Position numbers and translations under genes: made by a program. This document shows, one piece after another, positions 1 through 4,569 of a stretch of 5,205 nucleotides of DNA. How positions within the stretch are numbered: position 1 is the stretch's first letter; the number at the start of each line of letters is the position of its first letter. The notes beneath the pieces were generated by a model. It saw only the letters and a program-made list of their open reading frames with translations, was not told where the DNA came from and did not search any database. Source of the stretch: a bacterium (GTDB lineage Bacteria; Vulcanimicrobiota; Xenobia; RGZZ01); NCBI GenBank assembly GCA_021782195.1, contig JAJXVI010000233.1:1-5205 (forward strand). Reading direction: 5' to 3'.

Positions 1-198
1 AAGCTGCAGACCATGGCAGCGCAGGCCACACTCGCAATCGAAATGGTTGCGGTTGTTGCCCGGTGCGAACAGTGCGGACTGCAGTTCGAACCCCAGGACA
101 TCTTCTACGCCTGCCCGAGTTGTGGCGCGTTGGGTGGCGAGGTGCACCGGGGGAAGGAGCTGGAGGTTGTCGCCGTGGAGATAGTACGAGATGAGTGA
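1..198 (+). CDS. hypA: HypA, nickel/zinc metallochaperone for hydrogenase maturation, C-terminal part (5' end outside window)
   Basis: HypA delivers nickel, together with HypB, to the large subunit of [NiFe]-hydrogenases (in some bacteria also to urease), in the cytoplasm. The reading frame is open from base 1, so about 65 C-terminal residues of a usual ~113-120 are visible. The ATG at 13 is internal, because the residues before it continue the family's central strand region. The visible part holds the zinc domain: two CxxC pairs, C-E-Q-C and C-P-S-C, separated by 12 residues, with codons near 64-75 and 112-123. The family tail follows, an Arg/Lys-Glu-Leu strand ending in an Ile-Glu-Val-like segment. 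The N-terminal Met-His-Glu nickel site lies outside the window. The gene ends inside hypB with an 8-nt overlap, which supports an operon and translational coupling. The assignment rests on the paired CxxC pattern plus the HypB neighbour, and a HybF-type paralogue cannot be excluded. Confidence 0.9.
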   Translation, partial: KLQTMAAQATLAIEMVAVVARCEQCGLQFEPQDIFYACPSCGALGGEVHRGKELEVVAVEIVRDE

Positions 199-871
199 GC
201 GGATTGTCATTGAACAGAAGGTCTTGAAGCGCAACGACCTGAGCGCCGCAGAAAACCGCAAGCGCTTCTTCGAAAGCGGGTTGCTCGTGTTGAACGTGGT
301 CTCTTCCCCTGGATCGGGCAAGACGGCGTTGATTGAGGCCATGTTGACCGATGTGCGGGACGAGATACGGTGTGCTGTTGTAGTTGGAGACCTGCAGACC
401 GATAACGATGCTCGGCGAATGCGGGGCAGGGGAGCGCCGGTCGAGCAGATCACCACAGGTACGGTATGTCATCTTGAAGCAGCGATGATTGCTCGAGCCA
501 TCGAGTCTTTTGATCTGGCGTCACTGGACGTGCTGATTGTGGAGAACGTGGGGAACCTGGTGTGTCCGGCTTCCTATGACCTTGGCGAGGATCTGCGTGT
601 TGTGGTTCTGTCCGTAACGGAAGGAGAGGACAAGCCGCTCAAGTATCCACAGATCTTCAAGAGCGCGGACGTGGTGCTTCTGAACAAGATCGATCTCGCC
701 CCTGTTGTGGACTGGGACCGGAACCTGGCTATCAATAACCTCCACAGGGTATCGCCTCGTGCGCACGTCTACGAGGTTTCCGCACGTACGCGTCAGGGTC
801 TGGATGCGTGGTATGCGCACGTGCGCAGTGAACTTGCACGGAAGGTTGGCCAGGACCGACGATCTGGGTGA
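191..871 (+). CDS. hypB: HypB, GTPase for nickel insertion into hydrogenase
   Basis: HypB is a SIMIBI-class GTPase that, with HypA, loads nickel into the hydrogenase large subunit. At 226 aa the protein has the normal length of the short HypB form. A helix containing A-A-E-N-R-K-R-F-F precedes the G domain. Visible motifs are the P-loop S-P-G-S-G-K-T (residues 39-45), G-D-L-Q-T-D-N-D-A-R-R (66-76), the metal-site C-H-L-E-A (C93, H94), the V-E-N-V-G-N-L region (117-123) with C125 just after it, E-G-E-D-K-P (144-149) and the guanine-specificity N-K-I-D (165-168). C93, H94 and C125 match the conserved dimer-interface metal ligands of the family. The N-terminal CxxCGC nickel motif and the His-rich stretch of some HypBs are absent. 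The ATG at 191 is chosen because it overlaps the hypA stop, has GGAG at 177-180 about 10 nt upstream, and gives the family N-terminus. Identification is firm. Confidence 0.97.
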   Translation: MSERIVIEQKVLKRNDLSAAENRKRFFESGLLVLNVVSSPGSGKTALIEAMLTDVRDEIRCAVVVGDLQTDNDARRMRGRGAPVEQITTGTVCHLEAAMIARAIESFDLASLDVLIVENVGNLVCPASYDLGEDLRVVVLSVTEGEDKPLKYPQIFKSADVVLLNKIDLAPVVDWDRNLAINNLHRVSPRAHVYEVSARTRQGLDAWYAHVRSELARKVGQDRRSG

Positions 872-914
872 TGTTGGCGGGGGAACGACTCTGTGGCGTC
901 ACCCTGCCAACATC
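870..914 (+). other. Hairpin overlapping the hypB stop codon
   Basis: Bases 870-882 pair with 902-914, giving 13 bp with one G-T wobble at 879/905; the outer nine pairs are perfect. The loop (883-901) can form a few further pairs. The stem begins at the last two bases of the hypB stop codon. No T-run follows, so it is not itself an intrinsic terminator. It could protect the hypAB transcript 3' end or form part of a structured 3' UTR together with the terminator about 70 nt downstream. The pairing is seen directly; the role is inferred. Confidence 0.5.
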
Positions 915-984
915 CGTCGTCTCTCCGTGCGCTGGATGCACTGCGGAAGAGGTGGTTTGCGACGAACGCGGCAAGCGTGAACGC

Positions 985-1017
985 AGAAGAGCCCGGCAGT
1001 GCTCCGGGCTCTTCTTT
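985..1017 (+). terminator. Intrinsic terminator after hypAB
   Basis: Bases 985-996 pair perfectly with 1004-1015. This is a 12-bp stem with a GC-rich core (AGCCCGG / CCGGGCT) and a 7-nt loop, and the 3' arm runs into a T-rich tail (CTTCTTT). It lies 114 nt past the hypB stop and is the probable end of the hypAB transcript. The tail is short and interrupted by C, so efficiency is uncertain. The stem itself is unambiguous. Confidence 0.8.
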
Positions 1018-1022
1018 GACCA

Positions 1023-1143
1023 GGTGGAGAGTCCTGGTTTTCCGGTGGCAACGGTTCCCTTTCCCCGGTCTGGGGGAGGACCGAATCAAGTGGACGGCTT
1101 TCCTGGGAACCGGGAGCATTCACTCCACCCTTCTGTTTCCCAG
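1023..1143 (+). ncRNA. Candidate structured leader or small RNA segment with alternative pairings
   Basis: Three nested stems can form: GGTGGAG (1023-1029) with CTCCACC (1123-1129), CGGTTCCC (1052-1059) with GGGAACCG (1105-1112), and TCCCC (1062-1066) with GGGGA (1073-1077). A competing stem, CTGGGAA (1103-1109) with TTCCCAG (1137-1143), uses bases of the middle stem, so the two are mutually exclusive. I recognise no known riboswitch, 6S, SRP, RNase P or tmRNA consensus. GC-rich DNA forms such pairings by chance, so this is only a candidate. Confidence 0.25.
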
Positions 1144-1172
1144 TCTCATACGTCTCCAAACCGCTGGTGCAG

Positions 1173-1236
1173 GCAATCTGAATCAGGGGGCGCCTCTCTT
1201 TTCTGAAATGTTAACATTTCCCCGGATTGCTTTTTT
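1173..1236 (+). terminator. Terminator-like stem with T6 tail enclosing a palindrome
   Basis: GCAATCTG (1173-1180) pairs with CGGATTGC (1223-1230), giving 8 bp with one T-G wobble, directly followed by six T (1231-1236). The 42-nt interior contains its own hairpin, the palindrome at 1205-1220. The layout looks like a branched terminator or attenuator about 150 nt before the start of the next gene. The long interior makes it weaker than a classical terminator. It could end a transcript arising within the gap or act as a leader attenuator. Confidence 0.35.
1205..1220. promoter_or_regulatory. Perfect 16-bp palindrome, possible operator
   Basis: GAAATGTTAACATTTC is identical to its reverse complement over 16 bp and is AT-rich within GC-rich surroundings. 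It could bind a dimeric regulator of the downstream secreted-protein/membrane-protein pair. In RNA it could form a 6-bp stem with a TTAA loop inside the larger T6-tailed stem. I cannot match it to a specific regulator family. The palindrome is seen directly; operator function is inferred. Confidence 0.4.
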
Positions 1237-1371
1237 GTACTAGGAGCTTTCGACCTGGGGGCGAAGGACCCGGACAGCGGCCGCCACATGCTGCGAGGCT
1301 ATATCGGCTCTCGTGACCCACGTCCGTGATCGTGCGGAGCCAGCCTGCCCGAGCGTCCGAACTCTTATTTC

Positions 1372-1378
1372 GAGGAGG
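1372..1378 (+). promoter_or_regulatory. Ribosome binding site fixing the start of the secreted protein
   Basis: GAGGAGG is a strong Shine-Dalgarno match, 7 nt before the ATG at 1386. It selects this ATG over the in-frame upstream ATG at 1326. The upstream start would add 20 residues rich in Arg in front of an otherwise perfect signal peptide. Confidence 0.85.
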
Positions 1379-1385
1379 ACCGAAA

Positions 1386-2081
1386 ATGACGCGTCCACTC
1401 GCAATCATCCTTGCAGCCCTGGGGGTGATGCTGCTCAGCGCTTATCCGCTTTCCGCACAGGAAATGCGACCGGGTAGCACGGCGTCGTTGAGCGGTCTTG
1501 TCACCGATCCGGCCGGACACCCGTTGAGGTGGGCCCGGGTCCGCGTCGACAGCGGGCAGTCCGGACGCTGCGACAACAGCGGTCACTTTCACGTCGTCGG
1601 CATTCCCCCTGGCCCTCACTACGTCTCGATCGGGGCCCCCGGTCATCACGTGGCGGGCAAGGTTGTCCACTTTGTCGCTGGCCAGAACACCACGATGCTC
1701 GTAAACCTTCGCTCTGACGCGGGCTCAGTTTCGCATTCCGCGGTGTCGCGGAGAAAGCGGGTGCGCCTCGGTACCTTCTACGTGCAGGTCTACCCGTACC
1801 GGAGCGGATACCATTTCTTCGTGCCATACCGCGTCGAGGTCTATGAGCAGGACAACCCGAGTCGTTACTGGCAGAAGTACTGGTATGAAGGCTCGGAAGG
1901 ACGAGGTCAGTGGGTGGTGTGCAGCAACGCGCCACTGGGGCACACTTATGTGATTCGCGCCCACTGGGTCGCACGTCCGTGGCACGGTCACCGACCGGAC
2001 GACAATGACGACTTTGTCACCCAGGAATGGTATCGCACAGTCGACTCTGGTGGGACGACCCTGACATTCTACGAACCCTGA
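1386..2081 (+). CDS. Secreted protein with carboxypeptidase-regulatory-like domain; C-terminal half unrecognised
   Basis: This 231-residue protein is probably exported. Residues 1-24 form a signal peptide: M-T-R-P, a hydrophobic core (L5-L17), then L-S-A with likely cleavage before Q25. Residues 34-108 match the carboxypeptidase D regulatory-like beta-sandwich: G-L-V-T-D-P-A-G-H-P-L, A-R-V-R-V, D-N-S-G-H-F, I-P-P-G-P-H-Y-V. Domains of this type are non-catalytic and are common in surface and periplasmic proteins. A basic linker (S-R-R-K-R, 121-125) leads to an aromatic-rich region (128-231, many Tyr and Trp) that I do not recognise; it looks beta-rich and may be a second sandwich. There are only two cysteines in the mature part (62 and 179), which could form a disulfide. 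The start is set by GAGGAGG at 1372-1378. The next gene follows after 79 nt on the same strand. The function is unknown; binding or structural work at the cell envelope is plausible. Confidence is high that the gene is real and lower for its role. Confidence 0.88.
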   Translation: MTRPLAIILAALGVMLLSAYPLSAQEMRPGSTASLSGLVTDPAGHPLRWARVRVDSGQSGRCDNSGHFHVVGIPPGPHYVSIGAPGHHVAGKVVHFVAGQNTTMLVNLRSDAGSVSHSAVSRRKRVRLGTFYVQVYPYRSGYHFFVPYRVEVYEQDNPSRYWQKYWYEGSEGRGQWVVCSNAPLGHTYVIRAHWVARPWHGHRPDDNDDFVTQEWYRTVDSGGTTLTFYEP

Positions 2082-2107
2082 TGCTGTGTGGAATGACCGG
2101 TTGCCCT

Positions 2108-2126
2108 AGGTTGACCGACGCAACCT
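2108..2126 (+). other. Short inverted repeat in the 79-nt intergenic spacer
   Basis: AGGTTG (2108-2113) and CAACCT (2121-2126) form a 6-bp stem with a 7-nt loop. No T-run follows, so termination between the two genes is unlikely. This is compatible with co-transcription of the secreted-protein and membrane-protein genes. It may be chance. Confidence 0.25.
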
Positions 2127-2156
2127 GTTCGGCAAGGTCTCCAGGAACGTTCACCC

Positions 2157-2163
2157 GGAGGTG
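2157..2163 (+). promoter_or_regulatory. Shine-Dalgarno-like GGAGGTG touching the predicted start
   Basis: GGAGGTG is an excellent Shine-Dalgarno sequence but overlaps the GTG at 2161 and lies only just before the TTG at 2164. That is too close for normal initiation at either. No in-frame ATG, GTG or TTG sits 5-9 nt after it; the codon at that distance is ATC (2170). The next upstream purine-rich site, AGGA at 2143-2146, is 14 nt from the GTG. The exact start is therefore unresolved within a few codons. Confidence 0.4.
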
Positions 2164-4395
2164 TTGCGAATCCGTCCACTGAACTTTCGGCTCGGAAAAC
2201 TGCAAGAGGTCGTCCCTTCCTGGTCGTGGCGACGGACACTCGCCCTTGCGACGACGGTCACCGTGTTCCTCATTGTGCTCGACTGGAGTCTTCAGCCTGT
2301 CGTGGGTGTCGACACGGATACGTGGTGGCATCTTGCCGGCGGACGACTGATGTTTGCCACCCATCGTCTTGCACTGATCGATACGTTTTCGTTCACTGAA
2401 TACGGCCACGTGTGGGTCAACCGCCACTGGCTCTTCCAGTTGATGGCCTATGGCTTCTATGCCACAGGCGGTGTTGGCGGCCTCGTTGTCATGCGGACCG
2501 TGCTTGATCTTGCCACCTTTGGACTCCTTGTGGCCGTGGCGCGTCGTCGCGGCGCTGGCTACGCCGCGGTCGCGGTTTCGGTTGTATGGGCAGCGTGGAT
2601 CTCGTCATTTTATTCACTGATTCGTCCGCAGTACGCGTCTTTGCTGGCCGGGGCTACCTGTCTGTGGCTTCTCGACAGGGCTCGCCGGTGCGACCGGCGT
2701 CTTGCGTGGGGCGTGCCTGTGGTGATTGCTGTCTGGTCGAACATGCACGGTGGGGTCTCTCTGGTCGGCGTGGCCATGGTGATGGCCTATGCGGCGGCCG
2801 ACACTTTCGAACCGTTCCTTCAACGCCTGTCAACCCACAGGGCTGCCGCTGCTGCCGATGAGGGCAGGGATGGATCCGGTCAGTCGTCGGGTCCTGATAG
2901 CCAGACTCAAGAAACGACGGTAGCCGTCGACGCGCCCCCCCCGCAAGTCGCCGAGCAACCTCACGACGTTCATCTGGTCGCCATCGGTGCACGCGCACGC
3001 CTTTGGATCTGGGTTCTGATCGCTTCCATCTGCGCCCTCTGGGTCACCCCCCAACCGTTTGAGTCGCTCTACTATGTCGTTCAGATGTCCTTTACGACGA
3101 ACCCGTACCGCAACTTCATCCTTGAGTTTCAACCTCTTCAACCGTTTGCACCCGAAAATCGGCTGCTGCTGATCTTCATGGTGGTCTGCCTGCTCGGGGC
3201 GTTTCGTGATCTGGGGCGGAAGCGCATCCTGGACGTTCTTCTCGTCGTCGGCTTTGGTTCCATCATCCTGCGCATGGTTCGTCATCAGTACCTTCTGGTG
3301 CCGATGCTCGTTCCGAGCATGGCGGTGGCATTGCAGGAAGGGCTGGAGCAGATCCCGCATCTGTGGCAAATCGTTCGGATGCGAAAGCGATCTACCAACT
3401 CGTCCGGAAACGCTCTGCGCGAGGACGGCTCGCGCGACGCTTTTGGCACGGGACGGCCGGTTGGAGCGCGACATCGGTCAGCCTGGATTGTTCCCGCCAT
3501 CATGACCTTTCTCGTACTCGCCGTGGGCGTACGGGAAGGGGTTGCAGTTGTGCGACGGGACCTTCCTCCGGGACGGCTCATGCGCCTGGCGACCCTCCCG
3601 GAAGGTGCGGTGCGTTTCATACTGGCGCACAACCTGCGTGGCCCCATCTTCAACGACCTCAACTGGGGCGGATGGTTGCTTTGGCGACTTGCAGGCCACA
3701 ATCAGGTATTTATCGACGGCCGCAATGACGCAGTGTACCCGGCCTCCCTGCTTCCCGATTATTTCGGCACGTTGACAGGCAGGTCCGGACTGACGGTGCT
3801 AAACCGACGTCACATCAATCTGGTCGTCGTGCAACCGGGTCTTGCACCGCCACTCGAGGCTCTGATCCGTGCATCCAGATCGTGGGTCTGTTGCTTTGAT
3901 GATAGCGTCTCTCGCGTGTACGTGCGCCGCCGCTTCGCGATTGCGAACCATCTGTCGCTCGTTTCCACTTCTTCTCCAGACGGGAGACCCTGGTTTCTGG
4001 ATTTCTACAAGCGTGGATCCGATCTGATTCCCCAGCACCTTCGTGCCGCGACGGCGCTCCTGAAGACTGCCGTCAGTCTCGCCCCGGATTCTCCGCGCTG
4101 TTACGTCAGACTCGGCTACGCCTGTGCGCTCGCCGGACATTTGCGACAGGCACGTCGCAACTGGCTCCACGCTCTCTTTCTCACCCCCTACCTCCGTGGG
4201 GTACACGCCAATCTGGCGGAGATTGCACTGCACCAGGGAAATCTTTCCGAGGCCGGCGCAGAGTTGATGGAGGAATATGCGATGTTCGGGGATCCCGCGA
4301 TGGCCCGGAAACTGGCACGCGTCGGACACACCGGACTCATGGCATGGCTGCGCATCGGCTGGAACCGCTTCTGTCTTCCGTTCTACCGGTGGTGA
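2161..4395 (+). CDS. Polytopic membrane protein, GT-C glycosyltransferase-like, with C-terminal TPR-like region
   Basis: The protein has 744 residues and about 12 predicted membrane segments: roughly 26-42, 90-110, 111-127, 133-152, 155-172, 182-195, 197-215, 279-297, 333-348, 355-372, 376-392 and 441-462. After the first segment comes V-D-T-D-T-W-W-H-L-A (50-59). This acidic first-loop motif resembles GT-C sugar transferases, where loop acidic residues act in catalysis with lipid-linked donors. Other conserved-looking blocks are W-V-N-R-H-W-L-F (85-92), N-M-H-G-G (194-198) and I-F-N-D-L-N-W-G-G-W-L-L-W (496-508) followed by F-I-D-G-R-N-D (517-523). Two hydrophilic stretches (221-278 and 405-438) interrupt the membrane part. 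Residues 620-720 contain alpha-helical TPR-like units (A-A-T-A-L-L-K, L-G-Y-A-C-A-L-A-G-H, A-N-L-A-E-I-A-L-H-Q-G-N). I recognise the architecture from uncharacterised bacterial membrane proteins, but donor and acceptor are unknown and catalysis is unproven. The GTG start is uncertain, since an in-frame stop lies at 2107-2109. Confidence 0.85.
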   Translation: MLRIRPLNFRLGKLQEVVPSWSWRRTLALATTVTVFLIVLDWSLQPVVGVDTDTWWHLAGGRLMFATHRLALIDTFSFTEYGHVWVNRHWLFQLMAYGFYATGGVGGLVVMRTVLDLATFGLLVAVARRRGAGYAAVAVSVVWAAWISSFYSLIRPQYASLLAGATCLWLLDRARRCDRRLAWGVPVVIAVWSNMHGGVSLVGVAMVMAYAAADTFEPFLQRLSTHRAAAAADEGRDGSGQSSGPDSQTQETTVAVDAPPPQVAEQPHDVHLVAIGARARLWIWVLIASICALWVTPQPFESLYYVVQMSFTTNPYRNFILEFQPLQPFAPENRLLLIFMVVCLLGAFRDLGRKRILDVLLVVGFGSIILRMVRHQYLLVPMLVPSMAVALQEGLEQIPHLWQIVRMRKRSTNSSGNALREDGSRDAFGTGRPVGARHRSAWIVPAIMTFLVLAVGVREGVAVVRRDLPPGRLMRLATLPEGAVRFILAHNLRGPIFNDLNWGGWLLWRLAGHNQVFIDGRNDAVYPASLLPDYFGTLTGRSGLTVLNRRHINLVVVQPGLAPPLEALIRASRSWVCCFDDSVSRVYVRRRFAIANHLSLVSTSSPDGRPWFLDFYKRGSDLIPQHLRAATALLKTAVSLAPDSPRCYVRLGYACALAGHLRQARRNWLHALFLTPYLRGVHANLAEIALHQGNLSEAGAELMEEYAMFGDPAMARKLARVGHTGLMAWLRIGWNRFCLPFYRW

Positions 4396-4484
4396 CGTCG
4401 TACCGTGGGCTTTCCATTCGTGCCAACCGCGGGTGAGAGACCTGGGTCGTAACGTTGCCGCACAGTCTGGTGTCAGGGCCATTG

Positions 4485-4498
4485 CATTGAGAACAATG
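4485..4498. other. Small hairpin in the convergent intergenic gap
   Basis: CATTG (4485-4489) and CAATG (4494-4498) flank an AGAA loop, with an extra G-T pair possible outside. It sits immediately before the larger inverted repeat at 4501-4530. On its own it is short and could be chance. Confidence 0.25.
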
Positions 4499-4500
4499 TG

Positions 4501-4530
4501 GGCGCCCTTCTCCGAGGAGAGACGGGCGCC
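4501..4530. terminator. Inverted repeat between convergent genes, possible bidirectional terminator
   Basis: GGCGCCC (4501-4507) and GGGCGCC (4524-4530) pair perfectly, and TCTC/GAGA (4509-4512 with 4517-4520) can extend the stem across a small internal loop. The hairpin lies between the stop of the + strand membrane protein (4395) and the stop of the - strand amidotransferase (4570), where one symmetric structure could serve both transcripts. Neither side has a good T-run, so intrinsic termination would be weak. Confidence 0.4.
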
Positions 4531-4569
4531 TGATGGTAGTCCCGGACCCCCGGGGGCTGAAAAGTCAGG

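Larger units (their letters stand above)
872..1385. other. 514-nt intergenic region without a supported gene
   Basis: Several frames stay open here only because stop codons are rare in GC-rich DNA. The candidate frames run straight through the strong terminator at 985-1017, overlap each other, and encode compositions with no recognisable domain, so I call no gene. Contents in order are the hairpin at the hypB stop, the terminator, a self-complementary stretch at 1023-1143, a terminator-like stem with T6 at 1173-1236 enclosing a 16-bp palindrome, and about 140 nt of leader ending in a clear ribosome binding site at 1372-1378. I found no convincing -35/-10 pair for the downstream gene. TTGACC at 1016-1021 lacks a -10 at the right distance. 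Confidence 0.6.

Noticed and set aside
1016..1044. Promoter with TTGACC as -35
   Set aside because: At 17-nt spacing the -10 position is TTTCCG, which does not resemble TATAAT, and the hexamer overlaps the terminator tail.
868..1243. Overlapping open frames in the gap after hypB (for example 868-1206 and 893-1243 on +, 793-1119 on -)
   Set aside because: They overlap one another, read through a strong terminator stem, show no domain or signal sequence, and their composition looks like frame shadows of GC-rich non-coding DNA.
1277..1284. GCGGCCGC palindrome
   Set aside because: An 8-bp all-GC palindrome is expected by chance in GC-rich DNA and coincides with no other signal.
1326..1385. Upstream in-frame ATG start for the secreted protein
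   Set aside because: It would place an Arg-containing hydrophilic stretch before a complete signal peptide. The ATG at 1386 has a strong, well-spaced GAGGAGG.
2830..3474. 214-codon open frame on the - strand inside the membrane-protein gene
   Set aside because: It is antisense to a gene with clear membrane segments and conserved motifs. Its Arg/Pro/His/Gln-rich product is typical of a complementary-strand shadow.
3799..4482. 227-codon open frame on the - strand
   Set aside because: It is antisense to the TPR-containing end of the membrane protein, with no recognisable domain. The sense frame has conserved structure and the antisense does not.
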